Positions 27,753 through 36,800 of a stretch of 64,000 bases of DNA are shown piece after piece. Origin of the DNA: Abiotrophia defectiva ATCC 49176 (lineage in GTDB: Bacteria; Bacillota; Bacilli; Lactobacillales; Aerococcaceae); contig NZ_KI535340.1 in NCBI RefSeq assembly GCF_000160075.2, positions 1,327,396 through 1,391,395 of the forward strand, in the 5' to 3' direction. Numbering within the stretch: the stretch's first letter is position 1; every line of letters begins with the position of its first letter. The position numbers and the translations under genes were made by a program. Under the pieces are notes generated by a model that was given only the letters and a program-made list of their open reading frames with translations, made no database searches and had not been told where the DNA came from.

Positions 27753-29105
27753 ATGACTGCAAACTATGATTTAATTGTAATTGGTGGCGGTAGCGGCGGT
27801 GTGGCGACAGCCAATCGCGCGGCTATGTACGGCGCCAAGGTAGCCTTGATAGAAGGCAAACGCTTAGGAGGAACCTGTGTTAACGAGGGCTGTGTGCCTA
27901 AGAAAATCACCTGGTACGCGGCTCATATGGCCGATGTTATGAACCAAGTGGGGCCAGGCTATGGTTTCCAAGATGTTCACTATCAGTTTAACTATCAGGA
28001 ATTTGTTAAGGCGCGCGATACTTATGTGGCCAATGCCCGCGCTAGCTATGAACGTGGCTTATTAAATAATGGCATTGATTACATCAAGGGCTATGCTAAA
28101 TTCATCGATAATCATACGGTCCAAGTTAATGGTCAGACCTATTCTGCACGTTACTTTATGGTTGCCACAGGTGGCCGTCCAGCGGTGCCAAAAGTGCCAG
28201 GCCACGAGCTCTTGGATACATCTGATTCCTTCTTCGAATGGCAAGACCTGCCTCAATCCGTTGCCGTTGTGGGGGCTGGCTATATTGCCGTAGAGTTGGC
28301 CGGTGTTTTACATGCTTTGGGAGTAGAATCTCACTTAGTAGTCCGCTATGACCGCCCATTACGTAAATTTGATTCCATGCTTAGCCAAGCCTTGTTGGAC
28401 ACTATGGCTGATCATGGCCCAACTTTACACGCTCATACCCAATTTGACGCCTATCGTCGTCGCCAGGATGGCAAGATTGAATGCTTGTATCAAGGTCAAG
28501 TAGTCTTAGTAGTGGATCGGGTCATTGCAGCCATTGGTCGGGCCCTTAATTCCGACGCTCTAGGCTTGGAAAATACCGACATTCAAGTCAATGAACGAGG
28601 CATTATCCAAGTCAATGACCAACATCAGACGGCCGTCCCACATATTTATGCAGTAGGGGATGTCATTGGTCGCCCAGCCTTGACGCCAGTCGCTATCCGT
28701 GCTGGACGTCACGTGGCAGAGTTCCTTTTCAATGGGGCAGCCTCTGCCGCCATTGATTACAGCCAAATTCCAACAGTTGTCTTCTCCCACCCGGCAATTG
28801 CCACAGTGGGTTACACTCAAGAAGAAGCAGAAGCTAAATTCGGGGCAGACAATCTTAAAGTCTACACTAGCCAGTTCAACTCCATGTATCAACGGGCTGC
28901 CGGACTCAATGTTCCTTCTAAGTTTAAGCTGGTTTGCCAAGGCCCTGAAGAGAAGATTGTCGGCCTTCACGCCATTGGCGAAGGGGTAGACGAAATGCTA
29001 CAAGGCTTTGCGGTAGCCATTAAGATGGGGGCGACCAAGGCTGACTTCGATGCCACCATCGCCATTCACCCAACCGGTTCAGAAGAGTTTGTTACCATGC
29101 GTTAA
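27753..29105 (+). CDS. gor: Glutathione-disulfide reductase
   Basis: FAD-dependent NADPH oxidoreductase of 450 residues that reduces oxidised glutathione. The FAD fold VIGGGSGGVATANRAA is followed by the redox disulfide motif GGTCVNEGCVPKK (residues about 39-51). An NADPH fold is at VVGAGYIAVELAGVL, and the C-terminal AIHPTGSEEFVTMR carries the His-Glu pair seen in glutathione reductases, in preference to lipoamide or mercuric reductases. No glutathione synthesis gene is in the window, so the substrate may be imported or made elsewhere. AAGGAGG precedes the ATG. Confidence 0.93.
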   Translation: MTANYDLIVIGGGSGGVATANRAAMYGAKVALIEGKRLGGTCVNEGCVPKKITWYAAHMADVMNQVGPGYGFQDVHYQFNYQEFVKARDTYVANARASYERGLLNNGIDYIKGYAKFIDNHTVQVNGQTYSARYFMVATGGRPAVPKVPGHELLDTSDSFFEWQDLPQSVAVVGAGYIAVELAGVLHALGVESHLVVRYDRPLRKFDSMLSQALLDTMADHGPTLHAHTQFDAYRRRQDGKIECLYQGQVVLVVDRVIAAIGRALNSDALGLENTDIQVNERGIIQVNDQHQTAVPHIYAVGDVIGRPALTPVAIRAGRHVAEFLFNGAASAAIDYSQIPTVVFSHPAIATVGYTQEEAEAKFGADNLKVYTSQFNSMYQRAAGLNVPSKFKLVCQGPEEKIVGLHAIGEGVDEMLQGFAVAIKMGATKADFDATIAIHPTGSEEFVTMR

Positions 29106-29127
29106 GACTTGAGCTGGAGGCGAGATA

Positions 29128-29376
29128 ATGGTAATATCTTTATTAGTTGGCGTCTTCCTGGGCTGGCTCATGGCCTTACTCTACCATGAGTTACCTGAAA
29201 GCAGAAGTCGCTTCATGGTAGCCGGCTTAATTGGTGCCTGGATTGGTAATTATTTTTGGTTCAAGCTAGGGCCTGCCATCTATGGATTTGCGCCGATTCC
29301 AAGTTTCTTGGGGGCAGGGCTCTTCCTAGGTCTAGCCTGGTTACTGGTTAATTTAACGGTCTCAAGCAAGCAATAA
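29128..29376 (+). CDS. Small membrane protein, GlsB/YeaQ/YmgE-like
   Basis: An 82-residue protein with three hydrophobic segments. The middle and last contain GLIGAWIGNYFWFKLGPAI and GFAPIPSFLGAGLFLGL, the Gly-rich pattern of transglycosylase-associated (YeaQ/YmgE) stress membrane proteins. The homology is modest, and function is unknown even for the family. TGGAGG precedes the ATG. It sits between gor and the thioesterase gene with gaps of 22 and 11 bases, so it is probably co-transcribed. Confidence 0.7.
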   Translation: MVISLLVGVFLGWLMALLYHELPESRSRFMVAGLIGAWIGNYFWFKLGPAIYGFAPIPSFLGAGLFLGLAWLLVNLTVSSKQ

Positions 29377-29387
29377 AGAGGTGTTCT

Positions 29388-30149
29388 ATGGTTCAAACCC
29401 GCTTTTCTAAGTTTTTCCCACGTCAAGAAATCGTCCACAAGCAGGGGATTATTGAGCCCCAGCGCATGATTCGTTATGCTCTCATCACCTCTGGCGCTCA
29501 TGACCAAGCGGTTCGGACCCAACTCAACTATGCCTTTGTCACTGAGTCCCAATCTTGGATTGTCACCCAGTACCGTTTGGAGCTAGTTGATCGCTATCAA
29601 GGACAGGATGACCTAAGGGTTGAAACCTTAGTCTGTGAGGCCAACCGTTTCTTCTGTAATCGTCGCTTCCGCTTCTATGAAGGAGACCGGCTGCTGGCCA
29701 TTGTGGAAGCCCAATATGTCATCTTGGACTTGGATAAGCGCCGAATTGTGCGCTTACCAATTGAGGCTTTCCAAGAGGCTAATTTGGTTATAGCAGACGA
29801 AGAGCCGGCTCACTTCGACCCGGTTAAATGGGAAGGGGATCAAGCCCAAGAAAGCAAGACTCTTCCCCTGGTCATTACACCGGAGGTCATTGACGAAAAT
29901 GGTCATGTTAACAATCTGGTCTATATTGGCTGGGCCCTGGATCAATTAGCCAGTCAAGCGCCATACTCTAGCTGTTATATCAAGTATGGCAGTGAACTTC
30001 TGCCTAATGACCAAGTGGAAATCCGAAGCCAGGTTCTTCCTCTGGGCGACCAGCAGTGGGTGACCGATCATCAAATCTATAATGTAAGTAAGGATAAAGT
30101 TGCCTGTCTGGTTCAGTTTGTCTGGAACCAGCCGGTTGACTTAGCTTAA
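29388..30149 (+). CDS. Acyl-[acyl-carrier-protein] thioesterase
   Basis: Double hot-dog protein of 253 residues that releases free fatty acids from acyl-ACP. The bacterial FatA-like pattern is visible: an N-terminal domain with YRLELVDRYQGQDDLRVET and FFCNRRFRFY, then the second hot-dog domain with DENGHVNNLVYIGWALD holding the catalytic Asn/His pair. Such enzymes occur widely in Lactobacillales and adjust membrane or exogenous fatty-acid flow. It is followed 19 bases later by map. Confidence 0.9.
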   Translation: MVQTRFSKFFPRQEIVHKQGIIEPQRMIRYALITSGAHDQAVRTQLNYAFVTESQSWIVTQYRLELVDRYQGQDDLRVETLVCEANRFFCNRRFRFYEGDRLLAIVEAQYVILDLDKRRIVRLPIEAFQEANLVIADEEPAHFDPVKWEGDQAQESKTLPLVITPEVIDENGHVNNLVYIGWALDQLASQAPYSSCYIKYGSELLPNDQVEIRSQVLPLGDQQWVTDHQIYNVSKDKVACLVQFVWNQPVDLA

Positions 30150-30168
30150 GAAGGAGTGTATCTAATCC

Positions 30169-30927
30169 ATGATTACCTTAAAATCACCGCGTGAAATCGA
30201 GGCTATGGCTAAGTCCGGCGAGATTTTAGCGGGCATTCACGTGCAGTTGCGTGACTTTATTAAACCAGGTTTAACAACAGCTCAAGTGGACAAGTTTGTG
30301 CAAGACAAGATTGAAGCTGCTGGGGCAGTGGCCGCTCAAATTGGCTATGAAGGTTATAAATATGCGACTTGTACCAGTGTTAATGACGAAATCTGCCATG
30401 GTTTCCCATCCAACTATGTGCTTAAGGACGGGGATATCGTCAAAGTAGACTTCTGTGTGGATTTGGCAGGGGCAATTTCCGATTCTTGCTGGACCTATGC
30501 TGTCGGTCAGGTAAGTCCTGAGAACCAAGCCCTTATGGAGGTGACCAAGGAAGCTCTCTATAAGGGGATTGAAGCAGCTCAAGTTGGTAACCGTATTGGA
30601 GATATCGGCCATGCCATCCAAACCTATGCAGAAGCTAAGGGTTATGGGGTAGTCCGTGACTTTATCGGCCATGGCATTGGTCCAACTATCCATGAAGAAC
30701 CAGGTATTCCGCATTATGGGACCAAGGGCAAGGGCTTGCGCCTCAAGGAAGGCATGACCATCACCATTGAGCCAATGATTACCACTGGTACTTGGCAAAT
30801 GAAGATGGACAATAATGGTTGGACGGCACGTACCCGCGATGGGGGCAATTGTGCTCAGTATGAACATTCCTTAGTGATTACCAAGGAAGGCCCACGCATT
30901 CTAACCCAACAAGTGCCTGAGGGCTAG
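30169..30927 (+). CDS. map: Methionine aminopeptidase, type I
   Basis: Dinuclear metal enzyme of 252 residues that removes the initiator methionine from nascent proteins. Metal ligands are in VDFCVDLAGAISDSCWT (two Asp), FIGHGIGPTIHEEPGIPHYG (His), TIEPMI (Glu) and QYEHSLVIT (Glu). The substrate His lies in the ICHGFPS segment. The length is normal. AAGGAG stands about ten bases before the ATG. A terminator follows, so the gor-map run ends here. Confidence 0.96.
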   Translation: MITLKSPREIEAMAKSGEILAGIHVQLRDFIKPGLTTAQVDKFVQDKIEAAGAVAAQIGYEGYKYATCTSVNDEICHGFPSNYVLKDGDIVKVDFCVDLAGAISDSCWTYAVGQVSPENQALMEVTKEALYKGIEAAQVGNRIGDIGHAIQTYAEAKGYGVVRDFIGHGIGPTIHEEPGIPHYGTKGKGLRLKEGMTITIEPMITTGTWQMKMDNNGWTARTRDGGNCAQYEHSLVITKEGPRILTQQVPEG

Positions 30928-30956
30928 TTAGCTCTTTACGGCTTTAATAGATAATT

Positions 30957-30989
30957 GGGAAGAGAGGATTGATTTCCCCTCTTTTTTTG
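30957..30989 (+). terminator. Terminator after map
   Basis: AGAGG pairs with CCTCT over a ten-base loop, followed by seven T. Confidence 0.7.
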
Positions 30990-31031
30990 CTTAGATAAGT
31001 CGGGCTCAATCATGCTATTTAAGGGATTTTA

Positions 31032-31040
31032 TGCTATAAT
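31032..31040 (+). promoter_or_regulatory. Extended -10 promoter for ftsK
   Basis: TGC-TATAAT is a perfect extended -10 about 45 bases before the ftsK start. The -35 is poor. Confidence 0.6.
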
Positions 31041-31085
31041 AGTGAGTGATGAACATTTTTACTAATTGATGAAGGAGGGGACCCT

Positions 31086-33737
31086 ATGGCGCCGAAGAAA
31101 AAGACGACAACCAAGAAAAAAACAGGCTCAAGACCTGGCAAGAAGACCCAAGCAAGTCGTCAGCACCATGCCCTAAATCTCTCTGAACATACCACCTATT
31201 TGATTCTGGGTATTATGATAAGTTTTGTAGCTCTACTAGGCCTCTTTCAATGGGGGGCGCTAGGCGCTCTGATTGTTAATGGCTTTCGACTTCTAGTTGG
31301 GGAGACCTATGCCTTGTTGCTAGCGCCTATCTTGGCCTTAGGCCTCTATATGATTGTCAAGGGCCAACTCTTTGTGGTCCGGCTCCAGCATTTCCTAGGT
31401 GGTGTCATGACCTTGACGGCTCTAACCAGCCTACTGCATGTCAACCAATTTATTGGTCAGGAACCACTGCCACAGTCTATTTTTTCTATGACCTATCAGA
31501 TTTTCCGCAATGAGATCTTGATGGGCCAAGTCCGCGTTCCAATGGGGGGCGGCATGCTAGGGGCCATGACCTATGCGACCTTTGGTTACCTCTTCGGCAA
31601 ATGGGGCACCTATCTGCTGGTTGTCATCCTCTTCCTAGCAGGATTCTCCCTCTTACTCAATCTGCCATGGCAGGCTTGGCAAGGCTTGTTTGCCCGTATG
31701 TCGACAGGGATTCAAGGCCTTAGCCGGCGCCTCTTTCCGCCAAGCCAAGCGACAGAGCAAGAGCCAGCTAATCAAGTCTTCTATTCAGAAGATGAGGTGG
31801 AAGCCGCTCCACAAGCTCCAAGCAGATCTTCGAGTCGTAAATTATCACTATCTGAGCGTTTCTTTGGCTTTGTCGAGGAGGAAGATCAGGAGCCGGAACT
31901 AGATGATGCGGAGCACAATCTACCTAATCGTCTCAGACGTCGACCAGTAGTTAACTGGGAAGGTGAGGAGACTAGCAGAGCTCAGGCTCCTGTCTTAGAT
32001 TTAGATTATCTAGAAGGCCAAGGCGCCCAAGAAGACACGGTGCCAATCGTTATAGCCAACGCGCATCAAGCGGAGGCGGACTGGGAGTCAGAAGACAATG
32101 TATTCGATATAGAGCCAGCTCCGGTATCAGACTTAGCGTCTGTCGAACCAGAACTTGAACCTAGCAAGCTACTAGCGCCAGTAGCAGATGCCGCTGCCGG
32201 CCATTGGCAGGCTCAAGCTCATGAACGAGCTGACTTAACGCGGGATGACTTGGACAGCCAATTAGATCAAATGGCGGAACAAGAAGGGCCTCAGACGCCA
32301 GTGGCCATTAAGAAACCACGGGCTCATAAACCTTATCAACTGCCTGGTAAGAACCTACTTAAGAAAATTCCGCCTGTTGACCAGTCGGAAGAATACGCCC
32401 GTATTAACGAGAACATTGCCAAGTTAGAGCGGACCTTTGAAAGTTTTGGCGTTCAGGCCAAGGTAGTTAAGGCCAACTTAGGCCCGTCTGTTACCAAGTA
32501 TGAAATTCAGCCAGCTATCGGGGTCAAGGTCAGCAAGATTGTTTCCTTATCGGATGATATTGCCTTGGCGCTAGCGGCGCGCGATGTCCGCATGGAAGCC
32601 CCAATTCCGGGCAAGTCCTTAATTGGGATTGAAGTACCCAACACCCAGGTTAGTCCAGTTTCCTTCTGGGAAATCATTGATGCAGCGCTGGAAAGCAAGC
32701 ACATTTTGGAAGTGCCACTTGGACGCGACATTTCGGGTGTGGTCTGCTTGGCTGACTTGAGCAAAATGCCTCACTTGCTGATTGCCGGGGCGACGGGTTC
32801 CGGGAAGTCGGTTGGGATGAACGTCATCATCACCTCCTTGCTGATGAAGGCTAAGCCAGATGAAGTTAAATTCCTCATGATTGACCCTAAGAAGGTTGAA
32901 TTAACCATGTATGATGGCGTGCCTCATTTGTTGGCGCCAGTTGTGACCAATCCACGTAAGGCTGCCCAAGCCCTCAATAAGGTTGTCCAGGAAATGGAAC
33001 GACGCTATGAACTCTTTGCCGCGACGGGTGTACGTAACATTGATGGTTATAATGAGCAAGTAGACAACTATAACAAGGAGCAGGGGACTGGCTACGAAGC
33101 CATGCCTAAGATTGTGGTCTTCATTGACGAGTTGGCAGACCTCATGATGGTGGCTAGCAATGAAGTGGAATCAGCCATTATTCGTCTGGCCCAAATGGCG
33201 CGGGCGGCCGGGATCCACATGATTATTGCCACTCAACGGCCATCGGTCGATGTTATTACCGGGATTATCAAGGCTAATGTGCCGTCCCGTCTGGCCTTTG
33301 CTGTCTCCTCTAGTATCGATTCCCGGACTATCTTGGATAGTAACGGGGCGGAGAAATTACTAGGTCGTGGGGATATGCTCTTCCAGCCTATGGGTAAGAA
33401 CAAGCCTGTCCGGGTCCAAGGGGCCTATATCTCTGACTCAGAAGTTGAGAAGATTACGGAATTTGTTAAGAATCAACAGGAAGCAGAGTATGATGAAACC
33501 ATGATGGTATCCGATGATGAGACTGGTGGAGCAGCTAGCGCATCTGATGATGAATACTTTGGTGAAGCAGTTGAGCTGATTCGTGGTCTTGAGACCATCT
33601 CTATCTCGCAATTACAACGTAAATTCCGGATTGGTTATAACCGTGCTGCCCGTTTGATTGATGATTTAGAAGCGCAAGGCTATATTGGGCCACAAGACGG
33701 GTCCAAACCGCGTCAGGTTTTTGTCCAAGCTGACTAA
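31086..33737 (+). CDS. ftsK: DNA translocase FtsK/SpoIIIE
   Basis: Septal DNA pump of 883 residues that clears chromosome DNA from the closing septum. Four membrane helices lie between about residues 35 and 205, and an acidic Glu/Ala/Pro-rich linker spans about 210-420. The motor follows, with [12 protein letters not shown] (Walker A, about 568) and [11 protein letters not shown] (Walker B, about 677). The C-terminal gamma winged helix ([23 protein letters not shown] to the end) would read KOPS/SRS-type DNA. The N-terminus is Lys-rich. The start follows GAAGGAGGGG. Confidence 0.95.
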   Translation: MAPKKKTTTKKKTGSRPGKKTQASRQHHALNLSEHTTYLILGIMISFVALLGLFQWGALGALIVNGFRLLVGETYALLLAPILALGLYMIVKGQLFVVRLQHFLGGVMTLTALTSLLHVNQFIGQEPLPQSIFSMTYQIFRNEILMGQVRVPMGGGMLGAMTYATFGYLFGKWGTYLLVVILFLAGFSLLLNLPWQAWQGLFARMSTGIQGLSRRLFPPSQATEQEPANQVFYSEDEVEAAPQAPSRSSSRKLSLSERFFGFVEEEDQEPELDDAEHNLPNRLRRRPVVNWEGEETSRAQAPVLDLDYLEGQGAQEDTVPIVIANAHQAEADWESEDNVFDIEPAPVSDLASVEPELEPSKLLAPVADAAAGHWQAQAHERADLTRDDLDSQLDQMAEQEGPQTPVAIKKPRAHKPYQLPGKNLLKKIPPVDQSEEYARINENIAKLERTFESFGVQAKVVKANLGPSVTKYEIQPAIGVKVSKIVSLSDDIALALAARDVRMEAPIPGKSLIGIEVPNTQVSPVSFWEIIDAALESKHILEVPLGRDISGVVCLADLSKMPHLLIAGATGSGKSVGMNVIITSLLMKAKPDEVKFLMIDPKKVELTMYDGVPHLLAPVVTNPRKAAQALNKVVQEMERRYELFAATGVRNIDGYNEQVDNYNKEQGTGYEAMPKIVVFIDELADLMMVASNEVESAIIRLAQMARAAGIHMIIATQRPSVDVITGIIKANVPSRLAFAVSSSIDSRTILDSNGAEKLLGRGDMLFQPMGKNKPVRVQGAYISDSEVEKITEFVKNQQEAEYDETMMVSDDETGGAASASDDEYFGEAVELIRGLETISISQLQRKFRIGYNRAARLIDDLEAQGYIGPQDGSKPRQVFVQAD

Positions 33738-33744
33738 TTTGCGG

Positions 33745-33772
33745 TTGAAAAGGGCGCCAAAGGGCGTATACT
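33745..33772 (+). promoter_or_regulatory. Promoter of the NADH-oxidase-like gene
   Basis: TTGAAA, 16 bases, then TATACT, about 40 bases before the ATG at 33812. Confidence 0.6.
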
Positions 33773-33811
33773 TAAGAGTGTGTAAGTCATAAGTTTAAGG
33801 GAGGATATGTC

Positions 33812-35146
33812 ATGTCAAAAACTATTATCATAGGGGGTTCCTTTGCGGGTTTAAGCTGTGCGCTCCAAGCCAAGCAACTCTACCCTGACATGGAAGTGCA
33901 AGTCTTCGATAGCCAAGAAACAGTGGGCTTCATTCCAAGTGGGATGAACCTAGTCCTCAATCATGAAGTAGACCAATTAGAAGCGGCTAGCTTTATCTCG
34001 GAGAAAGAAGTGCGGGCAGCTGGTGTCCAACTCTATCTAGGCCATCAAGTGGTGGAAGTAGACATGAAAGCCAAGTGGTTACGTGCTAAGAATCTTAAGA
34101 CCCAAGTCATTACAGACTATCCTTATGATCAGCTAGTACTGGCAATGGGGTCTAAGCAAACCGGTCACCTAGTTGCCCATCTAGACCACCCCGCTATCAT
34201 CTCGACCAAGGACATTGGATCTGCCCACCATGCCTTAGAAGTCTTAGAAGATGCCGGACATGTGGTGGTTGTTGGTGGGGGCCAAATCGGGATTGAAGCC
34301 TGTGAAGCCCTAGTTAACGCCAATAAGCAAGTGACTTTGATTGAAGCCAATGATAGCCTGGCTGAACGTTATTTTGATCCTGATTTTGTTGAAGAAATCG
34401 AAGCCGCTATTGAAATCGTGGGGGTCGACCTGCGTGTCGGAAGCAAGGTAGCTTCTGTTGAAACTGACCCGCTACGGGTTATCCTAGAAGATGGTGATGA
34501 AATCTATGCGGACGCCATCCTCATGGGGGTCAATCTCTTCCCTAATAGCAGCCTGGTGTCGGATCAAGTTGAGCTTAATCCAGACAAGACCATCTGGACC
34601 AGTCCTTACTTAGAAACTAGCGTGACCGATGTTTTTGCGGTAGGGGACCTAGTTCAAGTACCTTATGCTGACCAAGGTCGTGACTTTATTGCTTTGGTTA
34701 ACAATGCTATTCGTTCCGGCCAGATTGCAGCCTTTAACCTCAAGGAAAATCGCGTCAAGCAAGCTACCTCCCTGCGGGTCATTGGTTCACGTATCTTCAG
34801 CCAATATGTGGTCAGTGTGGCTAAGACGGAACATGAAGCCAATGGAACCAGTGCTCAGCCCGTTCAGACTATCACAGTTACAGCTGACTACTCCTTAACG
34901 GATTCAACCCCTGTTTATCTCAAGCTCATTACGGAGGCGGAGACAGGACGCATTCTGGGGGCCAAAATGCGTTCAGAATCTAATATTTTGACCTATGCTG
35001 ACACCCTGGCCTTGGCAATTGGACAAGGCCTGACGGACCAAGAATTAGCCTTCCAAGACCGTCTCTATTATCCTTTAGAGACCGTCGCCAACCCTATTAT
35101 TTACCGCGCTGCCTTGGAGTCTTATGCCCAACGGGTAGCAAAATAA
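33812..35146 (+). CDS. NADH oxidase/peroxidase-like FAD-dependent oxidoreductase lacking the redox cysteine
   Basis: Flavoprotein of 444 residues of the pyridine-nucleotide disulfide reductase group 3 type (NADH oxidase, NADH peroxidase, CoA-disulfide reductase). The FAD motif is IIIGGSFAGLSCALQA, the NAD motif VVVVGGGQIGIEACEAL at about 150, a second FAD site is near DVFAVGDLVQVP, and the C-terminal dimer domain is complete. At the position of catalytic Cys42 (family pattern SFLSCGMQL) the sequence reads GFIPSGMNL, so Ser replaces Cys. The usual sulfenate chemistry should be lost; the true reaction is unknown. Confidence 0.88.
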   Translation: MSKTIIIGGSFAGLSCALQAKQLYPDMEVQVFDSQETVGFIPSGMNLVLNHEVDQLEAASFISEKEVRAAGVQLYLGHQVVEVDMKAKWLRAKNLKTQVITDYPYDQLVLAMGSKQTGHLVAHLDHPAIISTKDIGSAHHALEVLEDAGHVVVVGGGQIGIEACEALVNANKQVTLIEANDSLAERYFDPDFVEEIEAAIEIVGVDLRVGSKVASVETDPLRVILEDGDEIYADAILMGVNLFPNSSLVSDQVELNPDKTIWTSPYLETSVTDVFAVGDLVQVPYADQGRDFIALVNNAIRSGQIAAFNLKENRVKQATSLRVIGSRIFSQYVVSVAKTEHEANGTSAQPVQTITVTADYSLTDSTPVYLKLITEAETGRILGAKMRSESNILTYADTLALAIGQGLTDQELAFQDRLYYPLETVANPIIYRAALESYAQRVAK

Positions 35147-35170
35147 GCAAATGCAAGAAAGAGGTGACCT

Positions 35171-36514
35171 ATGACTAGGCCAACCATTGAAAGTCTCGAG
35201 CTAGCCCCTTTTATTAAGGAAGCTCTCGGGCAACTGGGATTTTCCCGCCTAACGCCTGTGCAAGAGGCGGTCATTCCCTATGCCCTCAAAGGGCGCAACC
35301 TGATTGTCCAATCCCAAACGGGCTCAGGTAAGTCTCATAGTTTTTTGATTCCTATTTTCCAGCAACTAGACCCTAGCTTGGACCAAGTCCAAGTGGTGAT
35401 TACAGCCCCTAGCCGGGAATTGGCTACCCAGCTCTACCAAGCGGCCAAGCAACTGGCTAGCACAAGTCCAGAGCCTTTGCGGGTTGTGCATTATATGGGC
35501 GGGACAGATAAGCAACGTCAAGTGGATAAGTTGCAGGCGGGTCAACCCCAAGTCGTGATTGGGACGCCAGGTCGTATCTATGACTTGATGGCTAGCCATG
35601 CCCTCCATGTTCAAACCGCCAAAATCATGGTAGTCGATGAAGCCGATATGACCATGGATTTAGGTTTTCTTCAAGTGGTCGATGATATTGCTTCTCGCAT
35701 GCCAGAAGATTTGCAGCTCATGGTCTTCTCTGCAACCATTCCTCAACAGCTTGAGGTCTTCCTCAACAAGTATGTGACCAACCCTGAGTTCATCCAGATT
35801 GAGCCTCAGGAGGTCTTAGCTAGCAAGATAGATAACTACCTGATTAATACCAAAGGGCGGGACCGCTCGGCCTTGGTCTATGATCTCTTAACCATGGGCC
35901 ATCCTTTCCTGGCCTTGGTCTTCTGTAATACTAAGAAGTATGCTGCAGAATTGACCCAATGCCTCAAGGAACGTGGCCTAAAGGTGGCCTCCATTCACGG
36001 GGATTTAACGCCACGTGAACGTAAACGGGTCATGCGTCAAATCAAAGACTTAGAATATCAATATGTCGTCGCTTCTGACTTGGCTGCTCGTGGGATCGAC
36101 ATTCCAGGTATTTCCATGGTCATTAACACGGAATTACCTAAGGAGCTGGAATTCTTCGTGCACCGGGTAGGGCGGACAGGGCGTAATCAGCTGGCCGGCA
36201 CCGCCTATACCTTCATGACGCCGGATGACGATCGGGCGATTGTGGAATTAGAAGCCAAGGGCATTGACTTCCAACAGGTTGACTTAGTCAAGGGCGAAAT
36301 CCGTCCTGTTCAGTCACGCCATCGTCGTTTGGAACGGACGGACACCAAGCAGGATAAGGAAGATCCAACCGTAAGGGCCATGATTAACCGTAACAAGAAG
36401 AAGAAGGTTAAGCCTGGCTATAAACGTAAGCTCAATTACCAAATCAAGGAGCACCGCCAGAAGGAAGCCCGTAAGCAGAAAAGGGCAGAGCGGCGCCAAG
36501 CTCGAAAAGCTTAG
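35171..36514 (+). CDS. cshB: DEAD-box RNA helicase, CshB-like
   Basis: RNA helicase of 447 residues. The motifs are LTPVQEAVIPYAL (Q), SQTGSGKSHSFLIPI (I), APSRELATQLY (Ia), TPGRIYDLM (Ib), VVDEADMTMDLGFL (II), FSATIPQQ (III), SDLAARGIDIPGI (V) and HRVGRTGRNQ (VI). The DEADMTMD segment and QSQTGSGKSH are typical of the CshB (YqfR) branch, linked to cold-shock mRNA remodelling. The tail (about 400-447) is strongly basic. A perfect palindromic terminator follows. It shares only general motifs with the helicase at 19884. Confidence 0.92.
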   Translation: MTRPTIESLELAPFIKEALGQLGFSRLTPVQEAVIPYALKGRNLIVQSQTGSGKSHSFLIPIFQQLDPSLDQVQVVITAPSRELATQLYQAAKQLASTSPEPLRVVHYMGGTDKQRQVDKLQAGQPQVVIGTPGRIYDLMASHALHVQTAKIMVVDEADMTMDLGFLQVVDDIASRMPEDLQLMVFSATIPQQLEVFLNKYVTNPEFIQIEPQEVLASKIDNYLINTKGRDRSALVYDLLTMGHPFLALVFCNTKKYAAELTQCLKERGLKVASIHGDLTPRERKRVMRQIKDLEYQYVVASDLAARGIDIPGISMVINTELPKELEFFVHRVGRTGRNQLAGTAYTFMTPDDDRAIVELEAKGIDFQQVDLVKGEIRPVQSRHRRLERTDTKQDKEDPTVRAMINRNKKKKVKPGYKRKLNYQIKEHRQKEARKQKRAERRQARKA

Positions 36515-36524
36515 CTAATGATTT

Positions 36525-36555
36525 AAGAGACTAACAATTGTTAGTCTCTTTTTTG
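36525..36555 (+). terminator. Terminator after cshB
   Basis: AGAGACTAACAA is followed immediately by its perfect complement TTGTTAGTCTCT and a T6 tract. Confidence 0.9.
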
Positions 36556-36570
36556 TATGTGATTTGACGA

Positions 36571-36684
36571 TTGACTAACATATGTGTGAATCATTATTGT
36601 GATAAGAGGGGATTTTTGCTTAATTTTAAAAGTTTGAAAGCTGATTAAGCATCCTATGCAAGAGGATTTCGAACTTTTTATTTA
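36571..36684 (+). other. Possible small transcript with terminator-like hairpin
   Basis: AAAAGTTTGAAA (36628-36639) pairs over 12 bases (one G-T) with TTTCGAACTTTT (36667-36678). The 27-base loop contains an inner GCAT/ATGC pairing, and the 3' arm runs into T-rich sequence. A weak promoter (TTGACT 36571, TATTGT 36595, 18-base spacing) lies upstream. It could be a small RNA of about 75 nt or a second terminator behind cshB. Nothing else is seen up to 36765. Confidence 0.35.
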
Positions 36685-36765
36685 CTTGTGAAAGGCTGCT
36701 ATCAACACTTGTCTATTCAAATATCTTAGCCTAGGAATGAAATTCTATTTCAATCATTTTGCCTA

Positions 36766-36794
36766 TTGCATTCTATTCCCTTATCAGGTATAAT
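36766..36794 (+). promoter_or_regulatory. Promoter of the structured intergenic RNA
   Basis: TTGCAT (36766), 17 bases, then perfect TATAAT (36789). No protein gene follows for 850 bases. Confidence 0.65.
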
Positions 36795-36800
36795 CTAATT

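Noticed and set aside
30271-30867. 198-codon minus-strand frame opposite map
   Set aside because: It is a shadow of the map codons. No ribosome site, no family match, and map is certain on the other strand.
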